This document shows positions 11,947 to 21,120 of a stretch of 39,122 bases of DNA, piece by piece. Each line of letters starts with the position of its first letter. Positions within the stretch are counted from its first letter, which is position 1. This DNA comes from Magnetospirillum sp. UT-4. GTDB taxonomy: Bacteria; Pseudomonadota; Alphaproteobacteria; Rhodospirillales; Magnetospirillaceae. The translations under genes were made by a program, and so were the position numbers. The notes below the pieces were generated by a model, which saw only the letters and a program-made list of their open reading frames with translations, made no database searches and was not told where the DNA came from. The DNA is taken from contig NZ_CACVCG010000053.1 in the NCBI RefSeq assembly GCF_902729435.1, positions 1 to 39,122 of the forward strand, written 5' to 3'.

Positions 11947-12081
11947 CCTCATCCTGAGGAGCGGCCCGTCCGGGACGCGTCTCGAAGGACGAGGCGGGCC
12001 AAGGACGTGCGACGGGGGAGCGAGGGTGCGACGGGCCAGGCCCTTCGAGACGGCCGCTGGCGCGGCCTCCTCAGGGTGAGG
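11947..12081. repeat. nested palindromic intergenic repeat
   Basis: The element is bounded by CCTCATCCTGAGGAG (11947-11961) and its near-perfect inverted partner CTCCTCAGGGTGAGG (12067-12081). Inside lies a second inverted pair, CGTCTCGAAGG (11978-11988) and CCTTCGAGACG (12042-12052). The whole can fold into one long cruciform. It looks like the dispersed intergenic repeats common in alphaproteobacteria. It lies between the convergent DUF1059 and trpB-like genes and fills most of the 289-base gap, so it may also act as a transcription barrier. Confidence 0.8.
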
Positions 12082-12162
12082 CCCGAATGAGGCGTCGGAC
12101 CGGGTTCCCGGGAACCCGGCCCGCAGCGACAATGGCCGCGCGGCACCGGCCGCGCCAACACC

Positions 12163-13521
12163 TCACACCTTGGGCAGCGCCGCCAGGGCGGTCTGCAGGT
12201 CGGCCTCGCCGTAATCCAGGTCCTGCAGCTTGCCGCCGAAATAGTCGGTATAGGCCTGCATGTCGAAATGGCCGTGGCCCGACAGGTTGAACAGGATCGA
12301 GCGGGCCTTGCCCTCGGCCTTGGCGGCCAGCGCCTCGTCCACCGCCGCCTTGACCGCATGCGAGGATTCGGGGGCCGGCACGATGCCCTCGGCGCGGGCG
12401 AAGGCCACCGCCGCCTTGAAGCACTCGGTCTGGGCGTAGGAGCGGGCCTCGATCAGGCCCAGTTCCTTGACGTGGCTGACCATGGGCGCCATGCCGTGGT
12501 ACCTGAGGCCGCCGGCATGGGAGCCCGGCGGCATGAAGGTCGATCCCAGGGTGTGCATCTTGACCAGCGGCGTCAGGTGGCCGGTGTCGCCGAAATCGTA
12601 GGCGTAGGTGCCCTTGGTCAGGGTCGGGCACGACGACGGCTCGACCGCCACCACCCGCACCTGCTGGCCCTTCAGCTTCTCGCGGATATAGGGGAAGGCC
12701 AGGCCGGCGAAGTTGGAGCCGCCGCCGGTGCAGGCGATGACCACGTCGGGGGCGTCGTTGGCCATGGCCATCTGGGCCATGGCCTCCTCGCCGATCACCG
12801 TCTGGTGCAGGCAGACGTGGTTGAGCACGCTGCCCAGGGCGTATTTGGTGTCGTCGCGGGTGGCGGCGACCTCGACCGCCTCGGAGATGGCGATGCCCAG
12901 CGAGCCGTTGCTGTCGGGGTCCTTCTCCAGGATGGTGCGCCCGGCGTTGGTCAAAGTCGACGGCGAGGCGACGCATCGGGCGCCGTAGGTCTCCATCAGG
13001 GCGCGGCGATAGGGTTTCTGGTTGTACGAGATCTTGACCATGAAGACCTCGACCTCGAGCCCGAACAGCGAGCCGGCGAAGGCCAGGGACGAGCCCCACT
13101 GCCCCGCCCCGGTCTCGGTGGACAGCCGCTTCACCCCTTCCTGCTTGTTGTAGAAGGCCTGCGGCACCGCGGTGTTGGGCTTGTGGCTGCCGGCCGGCGA
13201 GACGCCCTCGTACTTGAAGTAGATGCGCGCCGGGGTGTCCAGCGCCTTCTCCAGCCCGCGGGCGCGGACCAGCGGGCTGGGCCGCCACAGACGGTAGATC
13301 TGGCGCACCGGCTCGGGGATGTCGACCCAGCGCTCGGACGTCATCTCCTGGGCGATCACCGCCATCGGGAAGATGGGGGCGAGGTCGTCGGGGCCGCAGG
13401 GCTGGCCGGTGCCCGGATGCAAGGGCGGCGGCGGCGGTGCCGGCAGATCGGCGGCCAGGTTGTACCAGGCCTTGGGCAACTGATCCTCGGGCAGCAGGTA
13501 CTTGACGGTGTCGGAGCTCAT
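12163..13521 (-). CDS. trpB: tryptophan synthase beta chain, type II (TrpB2)
   Basis: 452 residues, longer than the usual TrpB1 (about 400) and matching the TrpB2 branch. The PLP-binding lysine is Lys114 in AGSHKPNTA. A glycine-rich phosphate-binding loop, CTGGGSNFAG, lies near residue 235. The enzyme makes tryptophan from indole and serine. TrpB2 proteins often occur without an adjacent trpA, as here, and are thought to salvage free indole or act on related substrates. The start at 13521 is chosen for the purine-rich AAGGGGGA upstream and because the family sequence begins there. It is convergent with the DUF1059 gene. Confidence 0.88.
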   Translation of the reverse strand: MSSDTVKYLLPEDQLPKAWYNLAADLPAPPPPPLHPGTGQPCGPDDLAPIFPMAVIAQEMTSERWVDIPEPVRQIYRLWRPSPLVRARGLEKALDTPARIYFKYEGVSPAGSHKPNTAVPQAFYNKQEGVKRLSTETGAGQWGSSLAFAGSLFGLEVEVFMVKISYNQKPYRRALMETYGARCVASPSTLTNAGRTILEKDPDSNGSLGIAISEAVEVAATRDDTKYALGSVLNHVCLHQTVIGEEAMAQMAMANDAPDVVIACTGGGSNFAGLAFPYIREKLKGQQVRVVAVEPSSCPTLTKGTYAYDFGDTGHLTPLVKMHTLGSTFMPPGSHAGGLRYHGMAPMVSHVKELGLIEARSYAQTECFKAAVAFARAEGIVPAPESSHAVKAAVDEALAAKAEGKARSILFNLSGHGHFDMQAYTDYFGGKLQDLDYGEADLQTALAALPKV

Positions 13522-13713
13522 CGGACGGGTCCCCCTTGGTGGCGGATCGGGTTGTTTCCCGGATGCGGCCCCTTTTGTAACCCCGCTGCAACCGAACGCC
13601 AAGCCCGCCCTCCCCGCCGCCCCGCCCCGGCGCCACGATTTTTCCCCTTGCCAGCCCAGGCCTATCCGACTATAAAGCCGGCCTCTCAGCCGGGGAGACC
13701 CGGATGACCCTGA

Positions 13714-13789
<76 letters not shown>

Positions 13790-13807
13790 AGATTTTGGTG
13801 GACAAGA

Positions 13808-13839
13808 CCCCCGGGAAGCCAGGCTTCCCGGGGGTTTTT
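13808..13839 (+). terminator. rho-independent terminator of tRNA-Lys
   Basis: CCCCCGGGAAGCC (13808-13820) and GGCTTCCCGGGGG (13822-13834) form a 13-bp perfect inverted repeat, followed by TTTTT. It ends tRNA-Lys transcription. It lies 31 bases before the 3' end of the convergent kinase gene. Confidence 0.92.
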
Positions 13840-13869
13840 GCTGGGTGGTGGCGGATCGCCGCTCCGCCC

Positions 13870-15717
13870 CTATTGCTCATCCTCCCAGTCGGCCGGCGAC
13901 AGCGGCAGGATGACGCGGGCGACGGTGCCGCCCTCGGCGCCGGCTTCGAGGCGGATGTCGCCGCCGTGATCGACCACGATGCGGCGCACGATGGTCAGGC
14001 CCAGGCCCGTGCCCTTGGTGCGGGTGGTGAAGAACGGCTCGAACACCTTGGCCAGAACGTCCTCGGATATTCCGGGTCCGTTATCGGTGATCGCCACCTC
14101 GACCGCCGGGCGCGACCGGTGCAACGTCGATGAGGCGTCGATGCTGAGATGGCCGCCCTCGCCCATGGCCTGGATGGCGTTGGCCATCAGGTTCTGGAAC
14201 ACCTGGATCAGCCGGGTGCGGTCGCCGAACACCTTGGGCAGGCGCTCGTGCGATTGGCACAGGACGATGGACTTCTCGGAAATGTCCGGCAGCATGGACA
14301 GCGTGGCGATGCGGATGGCCTCGTCCAAATCCACCCAGTCCATCACCAGGCCGTTGGGCCGCGCGAAATCCAGCATGTCGGTGAGGATGTTCTCCATGTA
14401 GCCGATCTGCTCGAGGGCGATCTCGCAGCCCTCGGCCAGCTTGTCCTGCCCCCGGGTATGGTGGGTGTGCAGGATCTTCACGTTCATCTTCACCGAGGAC
14501 AGCGCGTTGCGCACGTCATGGGCGATCATGGTGGCCATGCGGCCCATGGCGGCCTGCTCCTCGTTCTTGGCCGAATCGCGCAGGGCATCGAGCATGCGCA
14601 TGATGGCGCGGGCCAGGACCCCGAACTCGTCACGGCGGCCGACCGACGCCGAGGTGAGGTTGCGTTCGCCGGCGGCGATGCGGTCGGCCACCTGGGTGAG
14701 GTCCTGGATCGGCCGCGTCAGGTGGTTGGTCGCCAGCGCCAGCGCCAGCGCCACCAGGGCACCGACGCCCAGGGCGGCCCCCACCAGCTGGGTGCGGTAG
14801 GCGCGGATCTCCGCCTCGATGTCGGCCAGCGAAGCCATGCCGCCGACGGCGATGACCTGGGTTCCGTCCTCTGCCAGGGGATCGGCCAGCAGCACCCGTT
14901 CCACCGCCACCGACAGCTTCCGCCCGGCATCGTCGAAGCGCAGCTGCGGGTCGCCGCCGCCCAGCCAGCGCCGCCAGCGCTCGCCCAGGCCGAACTCGGC
15001 GACCAGATCGTTGCTGCGGGCGACGTCTCCTTCCCCCTGCAGGACCGAGGGACGGTAGATGTAGCGGCCGTCGCGGTCGCCGAGAAAGAACGCGATGTCG
15101 TTGCGCGGCCGGCCGAAGCCGGTGATCAGCGCGTCGAAATCGATGGCGACCACGAAAAGGCCGCCGCCGCGCCCGTCCTCGCGCGGGGCGATGGCGGTGG
15201 CGGCCTGGATGACCCGGATGCGGGGACGATAGGCATCGGGGCCGTTGCGCTCGATCAGCTGCGAGAAATGCACGTTGCCGGGCCACAGTCCGCGCGCCAG
15301 CTCCCGCAAGCTTCCGGCGTTCAGGTTGGCCGTGGGCACCGGACGCACCCCCAGATCCGCCTGCTCGAAGGCCAGGACCCGGCCATCGGGCCCGGCCACC
15401 CGCACCTCGGCGGTGACGTAGGCCGGCTGCTTGCGCATCAGCATGGCCACCGCCTCGGTCACCTCGGCCTGGCCCGCCCCGCTCCGCGGGTCGATTCCGC
15501 GCCCGGCCTGCTCGGCCAGCATCCGCAGGTCGCTTTTCACCACGTCGAACAGGGTGCTGATGATGCGGGCCTCGCGGCTGACGCTTTCCTGCAGACGCTG
15601 CCGGGCCAGATCGTGCAGGGTGGCGTTGGTGCGCGCCAGCGTCAGCGTCGCCATGCCGGCGATGGCGATGCTGGAGATGAGGAACGTGATGGCGAATATC
15701 TTCCTTGAGATCTTCAT
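13870..15717 (-). CDS. membrane sensor histidine kinase (PcrS-like)
   Basis: 615 residues. A membrane segment at about 7-27 is followed by a periplasmic sensor region of about 280 residues (cache-like, with FFLGDRDGRYIYRPS), a second membrane segment at about 311-330, a HAMP linker (331-385), a HisKA helix with phospho-acceptor His400 (MIAHDVRNALSSVK), and an ATPase domain with N box NLMANAIQAM, DNGPGIS and TGLGLTIV. It is divergent from a sigma-54 response regulator, so the two very likely form a pair. Known perchlorate islands carry such a pair, pcrS and pcrR. Assignment here rests on position and architecture; the ligand is unknown. I chose the ATG immediately before the first membrane segment; an in-frame start 19 codons upstream is less likely. 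Confidence 0.88.
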   Translation of the reverse strand: MKISRKIFAITFLISSIAIAGMATLTLARTNATLHDLARQRLQESVSREARIISTLFDVVKSDLRMLAEQAGRGIDPRSGAGQAEVTEAVAMLMRKQPAYVTAEVRVAGPDGRVLAFEQADLGVRPVPTANLNAGSLRELARGLWPGNVHFSQLIERNGPDAYRPRIRVIQAATAIAPREDGRGGGLFVVAIDFDALITGFGRPRNDIAFFLGDRDGRYIYRPSVLQGEGDVARSNDLVAEFGLGERWRRWLGGGDPQLRFDDAGRKLSVAVERVLLADPLAEDGTQVIAVGGMASLADIEAEIRAYRTQLVGAALGVGALVALALALATNHLTRPIQDLTQVADRIAAGERNLTSASVGRRDEFGVLARAIMRMLDALRDSAKNEEQAAMGRMATMIAHDVRNALSSVKMNVKILHTHHTRGQDKLAEGCEIALEQIGYMENILTDMLDFARPNGLVMDWVDLDEAIRIATLSMLPDISEKSIVLCQSHERLPKVFGDRTRLIQVFQNLMANAIQAMGEGGHLSIDASSTLHRSRPAVEVAITDNGPGISEDVLAKVFEPFFTTRTKGTGLGLTIVRRIVVDHGGDIRLEAGAEGGTVARVILPLSPADWEDEQ

Positions 15718-15800
15718 TCCGGCGGCGCCCCCCTTTCGCGCGCGGGTCCGGTCTTCGAGGCCACATCGATGCAAGGCTCATGCTATCATGGCCATGGGCA

Positions 15801-15816
15801 TGGCCGAGGTTTTGCA
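15801..15816 (+). promoter_or_regulatory. sigma-54-like promoter upstream of the response regulator
   Basis: TGGCCGAGGTTTTGCA matches the -24/-12 pattern TGGCAC-N5-TTGCA with correct spacing and two mismatches in the -24 block. The predicted start is near 15828, 24 bases before the regulator ATG. It would allow the regulator to activate itself. Confidence 0.4.
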
Positions 15817-15851
15817 GGACATCGGCCGGCCACTGATTTCCGGGAAGGACC

Positions 15852-17225
15852 ATGGCGCACATCCTGCTTGTCGATGACGACCGCGCGATCTGCCGCACGC
15901 TCAATCACCACTTCCAGCAGAGCGGCCACCGGGTCACGCTGGGCTATACGGCGGAAGAGGCGGTCGATCTGGCCGCCGGTCCCGACGTGGACGTGGTGGT
16001 GTCCGACGTGCGCCTGCCCGGCCGCGACGGCATGTGGCTGCTGTCCGAGATCAAGGCCGGGCGGCCCACCCTTCCGGTCATCATGATCACCGCCTTCCAC
16101 GATTTCGAGACCACGGTGGCGGCCATGCAGGGCGGCGCGGTGGACTACGTCGCCAAGCCCATCGACCTGGACGAGCTGAACGCCGCCATCGAGCGCGCTC
16201 TCAGCCACGATTCGCAGGAAGAAGGCCTGGTCATCGGCCCGCCGGGCGGCGTCACCACCCAGATCGTCGGCCAGTCCACCGGCATGAAGCAGGTGTTCAA
16301 GAGCATCGGCCTGGTGGCGCAAAGCCGCATCACCGTGCTGGTGCTGGGCGAATCGGGTACCGGCAAGGAGCTGGTGGCCCGCGCCGTCCACAATGCCAGC
16401 CCAGACCGCCATCACCCCTTCGTCGCCGTCAATTGCGCCGCCCTGGTCGAGACCCTGCTGGAAAGCGAGATGTTCGGCCACGAGCGCGGCGCCTTCACCG
16501 GTGCCGTCACCGCCCACAAAGGCAAGGTCGAGCAGGTCGGCGAAGGCACCCTGTTCCTCGACGAGATCGCCGAGCTGTCGCCGCGCATGCAGTCCAAGCT
16601 GCTGCGCATCCTCGAGGAGCGCGAGTACAGCCCGGTCGGCAGCACCCAGGTCAAGCGGAGCAAGGCCCGCTTCATCACCGCCACCAACGTCGACCTGCGC
16701 GAGCGCGTGGCCAGCGGCCAGTTCCGCGAAGACCTGTACTACCGCCTCAACGTCGCCACCATCATGCTGCCGCCGCTGCGCACCCGCGCCTGCGACGTTC
16801 CGCTGCTGGTGGACTTCCTGCTCAGGAAGATCAACAAGGACCTGCGCAAGACCATCCGCCGGGTGTCGAGCGAGGCCATGGAATGCCTGCTGTCCTACGA
16901 CTGGCCGGGCAATGTCCGCGAATTGGAGAACGTGCTGATGAAGTCGGCGGTGCTGGAGCGCGGCGATGCCCTGACCGTGGACAGCCTGCCGCTCGAGATC
17001 CGCCAGCTTCCCAAGGCCCCCAAGGCGCTGTTCGAATACGAATGCGACCGCCCCCTGTGTTCCCTGCGCGAGCTGGAGCGCCAGCACATCCAGCGCGTGC
17101 TGACCGGCACCAACTGGCACAAGGGCAAGACCTGCGACATCCTCGGCATTTCGCGTCCGCGCCTGGAGCGGCGTATCCGCGAATTCGGCCTGGTGCCGCC
17201 CCGGGACGAGAGGTCGATTGAATGA
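15852..17225 (+). CDS. sigma-54-dependent response regulator (PcrR-like, NtrC family)
   Basis: 457 residues in the standard NtrC order. The receiver domain has acidic residues DDD at 8-10 and phospho-acceptor Asp52. The AAA+ domain has Walker A GESGTGKE (166-173), sigma-54 contact loop GAFTGA (213-218, intact) and Walker B LFLDEI (234-239). The C-terminal Fis-type helix-turn-helix is at about 430-452 (KTCDILGISRPRLERRI). It should bind upstream sites and open sigma-54 promoters. The intact GAFTGA loop fits the sigma-54 promoter found before pcrA. It is divergent from the histidine kinase and lies 90 bases before the second reductase operon. Its stop codon lies inside a copy of the shared palindrome. 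Published perchlorate islands contain a similar regulator, PcrR. Confidence 0.92.
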   Translation: MAHILLVDDDRAICRTLNHHFQQSGHRVTLGYTAEEAVDLAAGPDVDVVVSDVRLPGRDGMWLLSEIKAGRPTLPVIMITAFHDFETTVAAMQGGAVDYVAKPIDLDELNAAIERALSHDSQEEGLVIGPPGGVTTQIVGQSTGMKQVFKSIGLVAQSRITVLVLGESGTGKELVARAVHNASPDRHHPFVAVNCAALVETLLESEMFGHERGAFTGAVTAHKGKVEQVGEGTLFLDEIAELSPRMQSKLLRILEEREYSPVGSTQVKRSKARFITATNVDLRERVASGQFREDLYYRLNVATIMLPPLRTRACDVPLLVDFLLRKINKDLRKTIRRVSSEAMECLLSYDWPGNVRELENVLMKSAVLERGDALTVDSLPLEIRQLPKAPKALFEYECDRPLCSLRELERQHIQRVLTGTNWHKGKTCDILGISRPRLERRIREFGLVPPRDERSIE

Positions 17226-17233
17226 AACGTTCA
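17219..17233. promoter_or_regulatory. palindromic operator, copy 1 (one mismatch)
   Basis: TGAATGAAACGTTCA matches the palindrome TGAACG-AAA-CGTTCA with one mismatch. It covers the stop codon of the response regulator. Its centre is 34 bases from that of the perfect copy just downstream. It is a candidate binding site for the response regulator. Confidence 0.6.
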
Positions 17234-17252
17234 CATCGGCCACGGAGCGGAC

Positions 17253-17267
17253 TGAACGAAACGTTCA
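17253..17267. promoter_or_regulatory. palindromic operator, copy 2 (perfect)
   Basis: TGAACGAAACGTTCA is a perfect inverted repeat with 6-bp arms and a 3-bp spacer. It lies 49 bases before the ATG of the paralogous molybdopterin subunit. The identical 15-mer occurs upstream of pcrA at 28694-28708. No convincing sigma-54 promoter lies between this site and the ATG, so how it acts here is unclear. Confidence 0.65.
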
Positions 17268-17315
17268 ATCGGCCGCCCCCCGGCGACGGTGCCGGCTCGG
17301 GAAGGAGGTCGCCCC

Positions 17316-20102
17316 ATGGGCGCACCGAATAGGCGTAAATTCCTGAAGGGCGTGGCCGCAATCGCCGCGGCTCCGGTGCTCGGCAGCGGCCTGTCGCTGC
17401 GCAGCCTGGCCGCCGATCCCGCCATCAGGCCGGATTATCCCGGCTGGCAGGACCTGGTCCGGCGCGGCTGGACATGGGACCGGCGCACCCGCGGCGCCCA
17501 TCTGGTCGGCTGCACCGGCGGCTGCCCGCACTGGGTCTACAGCCGCGACGGCATCGTCCTGCGCGACGAGCAATCGGGCGATCTGCCGGCGCTACCCGGC
17601 CTTCCCGACCCCAATCCGCGCGGCTGCGCCAAGGGCAGCTGCGCCATCGACTACATGTACGGCCCGTACCGGCTGAAACACCCGCTGATCCGCATGGGCG
17701 AGCGCGGCGACGGCAAATGGCGGCGGGCCAGTTGGGACGAGGCGCTGCAACTGATCGCCGACCGGGTGGTCGATGCCATGGTCCGCCACGGCCCCGACAG
17801 CGTCAGCGTGTTCTCGCCGGCCCCGGCGGTGGCGCCGGTGTCCTATGCCGCCGGCCACCGCTTCGCCCATCTGACCGGCGCCCATGCCCATACCTTCTTC
17901 GACTGGTACGGCGACCATGCGCCCGGCCAGACCCAGACCCTGGGGGTGCAGTGCGATGCCGCCGAGACCTCGGACTGGTTCAACGCCCGGCTGATCCTGC
18001 TGTGGGGCGCCAACCCGGTGCAGACCCGCATTCCCGACAGCCATTACCTGACCGAGGCGGCCCTCAACGGCACGCGGGTGGTGACCATCGCCCCCGATTA
18101 CAGCAGCAGCGCCGCCAAGTCCGACCAGTGGCTGCATCCCAGGCCGGGAACCGACGCCGCCCTGGCGCTGGCCCTGGCCCATGTGATCGTCGAGGAGCGG
18201 CTGTTCGATGCCGCCTTCGTCGCCGAGCAGACCGACCTTCCGCTGCTGGTGCGCAGCGACACCAGGCGCTTCCTGCGCGAGGCCGACCTGGTCGAGGGCG
18301 GGGCCGAGGACCGCTTCTTCGCCCATGACCAGGCCAGCGGCCGGCCGGTGGCCATGCGCGGTTGCTGGGCCGACCAGCCCGACACCCGGGCCGCCCCGCG
18401 CCATGCCTATCTCGGCCGCGACACGCTGTCGTTTCCCGAGGGAACGCTGGCCCTGGGCGATCTCCGCCCGGCCCTGGAGGGCAGCTTCCGCGTCCGCACC
18501 AGGGACGGCGGCGACGTCGAGGTGCGCCCGGTCCTGGAGCTGCTGCGCCGGACCCTGGCCGATCATTCCCCGCGCAAGGCGGCGCGGATCACCGGGATAC
18601 CGGCGGCCACCATCACCGCCCTGGCCCGCGAGCTGGCCGCCACCCGGCCGGCCACCATCATCACCGGCGCCGGCATCAATCACTGGTTCCACAGCGACGT
18701 GCTGTTCCGCGCGCTGCACCTGCTGATGGCCCTGACCGGCAATGTCGGCCGCCACGGCGGCGGCGTGAACCACTACGTCGGGCAATGGAAGCCGGTGCCC
18801 TCGGCCGGCATCAACGCCCTGGCCTTCCCCCGCGGCGTCTCCCGCCAGCGGTTCTGCCAGACCACCATCTGGACCTACCTGCATGCCGAGGCCCGGGACG
18901 GCATCGAGGGCATGGACATCCCCCGCCGCCTGCGCGATTCGCTGACCAGCGGCCAGATGCCGCTGTACCCGCGCGGCGGCCGCTCGCCCAAGGTCTTCAT
19001 CTGCTATCGCGGCAACTACCTGAACCAGACCAAGAGCCAGGGCGACGTGCTGCGCACCCTGTGGCCGAAGCTGGACCTGGTGGTGAACATCAACATCCGC
19101 ATGGACACCACGGCGCTCTATTCGGACGTGGTGCTGCCCTCGGCCCATTGGTACGAGAAGACCGACCTCAACTTCACCGAGGAACACACCTGGATCCACA
19201 TGACCGAGCCGGCCATCCCGCCCATGTACGAGGCGCGCTCGGACTGGCGGATCTTCGTCGATCTGGCCGCCAAGGTGGAGGAGACGGCACGGCGGCGCGG
19301 CGTGACCACGCTGCACGACGACGAGTTCGGCTGGCACCGCGACCTCGGCCGCCTGCACGCCGAGATGACCGCCGACGGCCGCCTCGCCCGTGACGAGGAC
19401 GCCGCCCAGTTCATCCTGGACAATGCGCCGGAGACCAAGGGCATGACCCTGGACGCCATACGCCGCAAGGGTCCCCAGCGGGTGGTGTCGAACTGGACCT
19501 CGCCCATGGAGGAGGGCGTTCCCTACACCCCGTTCCGCCACTTCACCCACGGCCGCAAGCCGTGGCCGACCCTGACCGGGCGGCAGCAATTCTACATCGA
19601 CCACAGCCTGTTCCTGGAGCTGAGCCAGGAATTGCCGGCCTATCGCCCGCCGCTGGACTCGGACCAGTTCCCGTTGCGCTTCAACACCCCGCATTCGCGC
19701 CACGCCGTCCATTCCACCTTCAAGGACAACGACCTGATGCTGCGGCTGCAGCGCGGCGGCCCGGTGCTGGAAATGGCCCCCGCCGACGGGCGCCAGCGCG
19801 GCCTGGCCGACAACGACTGGGCCGAATTGTGGAACGACCACGGCCGGTTGATCTGCCGGGTCAAGCTGCGTCCCGGCGAACCGGCCGGCCGGGTGACCAT
19901 GCACCACGCCCCCGAGCTGTACCAGGACCTGATCCAGGGCGGCTCGCAGAGCGTCTGCCCGATCCGCATCACCCCCACCCACCTGGTGGGCGATTACGGC
20001 CACCTGGTGTTCCGCCCCAATTATTACGGCCCTGGCGGCAGCCAGCGCGACGTGCGGGTCGAGGTGCGGCGCTACACCGGCCCCGTGCCGGCGGGCTTGT
20101 AG
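17316..20102 (+). CDS. PcrA-like molybdopterin oxidoreductase, catalytic subunit (paralogue)
   Basis: 928 residues, a type II DMSO-reductase family enzyme. The N terminus has a Tat signal (NRRKFLK, residues 5-11, then a hydrophobic stretch ending in LAA), so it is exported folded to the periplasm. The FS0 cluster ligands are His62 plus the cysteines of CTGGC (66-70) and GCAKG (103-107). The Mo-ligand aspartate is expected in FDWYGD (Asp200). It is very similar along its whole length to PcrA in this window, including TGRQQFYIDH, FNTPHSRHAVHSTFKDN and the C-terminal RPNYYGPGGSQRD. It is followed by its own Fe-S and chaperone genes but no cytochrome. GGAAGGAGG fixes the start. Its substrate (perchlorate, chlorate, nitrate or other oxyanion) cannot be read from sequence. 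Confidence 0.88.
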   Translation: MGAPNRRKFLKGVAAIAAAPVLGSGLSLRSLAADPAIRPDYPGWQDLVRRGWTWDRRTRGAHLVGCTGGCPHWVYSRDGIVLRDEQSGDLPALPGLPDPNPRGCAKGSCAIDYMYGPYRLKHPLIRMGERGDGKWRRASWDEALQLIADRVVDAMVRHGPDSVSVFSPAPAVAPVSYAAGHRFAHLTGAHAHTFFDWYGDHAPGQTQTLGVQCDAAETSDWFNARLILLWGANPVQTRIPDSHYLTEAALNGTRVVTIAPDYSSSAAKSDQWLHPRPGTDAALALALAHVIVEERLFDAAFVAEQTDLPLLVRSDTRRFLREADLVEGGAEDRFFAHDQASGRPVAMRGCWADQPDTRAAPRHAYLGRDTLSFPEGTLALGDLRPALEGSFRVRTRDGGDVEVRPVLELLRRTLADHSPRKAARITGIPAATITALARELAATRPATIITGAGINHWFHSDVLFRALHLLMALTGNVGRHGGGVNHYVGQWKPVPSAGINALAFPRGVSRQRFCQTTIWTYLHAEARDGIEGMDIPRRLRDSLTSGQMPLYPRGGRSPKVFICYRGNYLNQTKSQGDVLRTLWPKLDLVVNINIRMDTTALYSDVVLPSAHWYEKTDLNFTEEHTWIHMTEPAIPPMYEARSDWRIFVDLAAKVEETARRRGVTTLHDDEFGWHRDLGRLHAEMTADGRLARDEDAAQFILDNAPETKGMTLDAIRRKGPQRVVSNWTSPMEEGVPYTPFRHFTHGRKPWPTLTGRQQFYIDHSLFLELSQELPAYRPPLDSDQFPLRFNTPHSRHAVHSTFKDNDLMLRLQRGGPVLEMAPADGRQRGLADNDWAELWNDHGRLICRVKLRPGEPAGRVTMHHAPELYQDLIQGGSQSVCPIRITPTHLVGDYGHLVFRPNYYGPGGSQRDVRVEVRRYTGPVPAGL

Positions 20103-20110
20103 GTGCGGCC

Positions 20111-21118
20111 ATGACCTCTTCCACCCGCCACCGCCAGATGGCCTTCGTCATCGACCTCAACAAATGCATCGGCTGCCAGGGCTGCACCATCGCCTGCAAG
20201 CGGCTGTGGACCACCGCCCCGGGCCTGGAGGCGGCCTACTGGATGAACGTCGAGACGGTGCCGGGCAGGGGCTATCCCCGCGACTGGGCCGGGCGCGGCG
20301 GCGGCTTCGACAAGGGACGGCCGAAGCCGGGGCGCGAGCCGACGCCCGAGGAATACGGCATCCCCTTCGAGTTCGACTACAGCGCCCGCCTGTTCTCGGG
20401 CAAGCGCGACCGCGGCCGCCCGCGCGCGGCGGCCGATTGGGCGCCGAACTGGGAAGAGGACCAGGGCGCCGGCGCCTATCCCAACACCTACTTCTTCTAC
20501 CTGCCGCGCATGTGCAACCACTGCGACCGGCCGGCCTGCGCCGAGGCCTGCGAAGCCGGGGCGATCCGCAAGCGCCCCGAGGACGGGCTGGTGCTGCTGG
20601 ACCCCGACCGCTGCGACGGCAGTCGCGCCTGCGTCGCCGCCTGCCCCTATGCCAAGACTTTCTTCGACGCCGCCAAGGCCAAGGCCCACAAGTGCCACGG
20701 CTGCTTTCCCCGTCTCGAGGCCGGCCTGGCCCCGGCCTGCGTCGCCCAGTGCACCGGCCGGGCCATGCATGTGGGCTTCCTCGACGACGGCGCCGCCTCG
20801 GTCCACAAGCTGGTGCGGCAGTGGGGGGTGGCGTTGCCGCTGATGGACGGCTTCGGCACCGGCCCCAACGTGTTCTACATCCCGCCCTTCATCGGTCCCG
20901 CCGTCGAGGGACCGGACGGCACCGCCGGCGCCGCCGCCAGGATTCCCGACAATTACCTGGCATCGCTGTTCGGTCCGGACGTGCGCACCGCGCTGCGCGT
21001 CCTGCGCGCCGAACGCCGGAAGCGCGGCAGGGGCGAGCCGTCCGAGCTGATGGACCTGCTGATCGGCCGCGACGCCCGCGCCCTGCTGGGCCACCTGCAG
21101 CCCCACCCCTCGCGCTGA
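20111..21118 (+). CDS. PcrB-like four-cluster Fe-S electron-transfer subunit (paralogue)
   Basis: 335 residues, the beta subunit of the preceding molybdoenzyme, 8 bases downstream of it. It has four cysteine groups of the NarH/PcrB type: CIGCQGCTIAC near the start, CNHCDRPACAEAC, CDGSRACVAAC, and CHGC paired with CVAQC. The third group has fewer Cys than a classical motif, as in other type II beta subunits that carry one [3Fe-4S] cluster. There is no signal peptide, so it is probably carried across the membrane with the Tat-bearing alpha subunit. It closely resembles PcrB of this window. Electrons would reach it from an outside donor, since no cytochrome gene accompanies it. Confidence 0.88.
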   Translation: MTSSTRHRQMAFVIDLNKCIGCQGCTIACKRLWTTAPGLEAAYWMNVETVPGRGYPRDWAGRGGGFDKGRPKPGREPTPEEYGIPFEFDYSARLFSGKRDRGRPRAAADWAPNWEEDQGAGAYPNTYFFYLPRMCNHCDRPACAEACEAGAIRKRPEDGLVLLDPDRCDGSRACVAACPYAKTFFDAAKAKAHKCHGCFPRLEAGLAPACVAQCTGRAMHVGFLDDGAASVHKLVRQWGVALPLMDGFGTGPNVFYIPPFIGPAVEGPDGTAGAAARIPDNYLASLFGPDVRTALRVLRAERRKRGRGEPSELMDLLIGRDARALLGHLQPHPSR

Positions 21119-21120
21119 CC

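Noticed and set aside
15771-15785. Minus-strand sigma-54-like element upstream of the histidine kinase (TAGCATGAGCCTTGC)
   Set aside because: Only the -12 half fits; the essential GG of the -24 block is AG.
17268-17300. GG-N10-GC spacing in the C-rich stretch before the paralogous operon
   Set aside because: Matches only the four invariant bases in very GC-rich DNA, which is expected by chance.
17592-20003. Minus-strand reading frame of about 800 codons opposite the PcrA paralogue
   Set aside because: Shadow of the coding strand with no recognisable domain.
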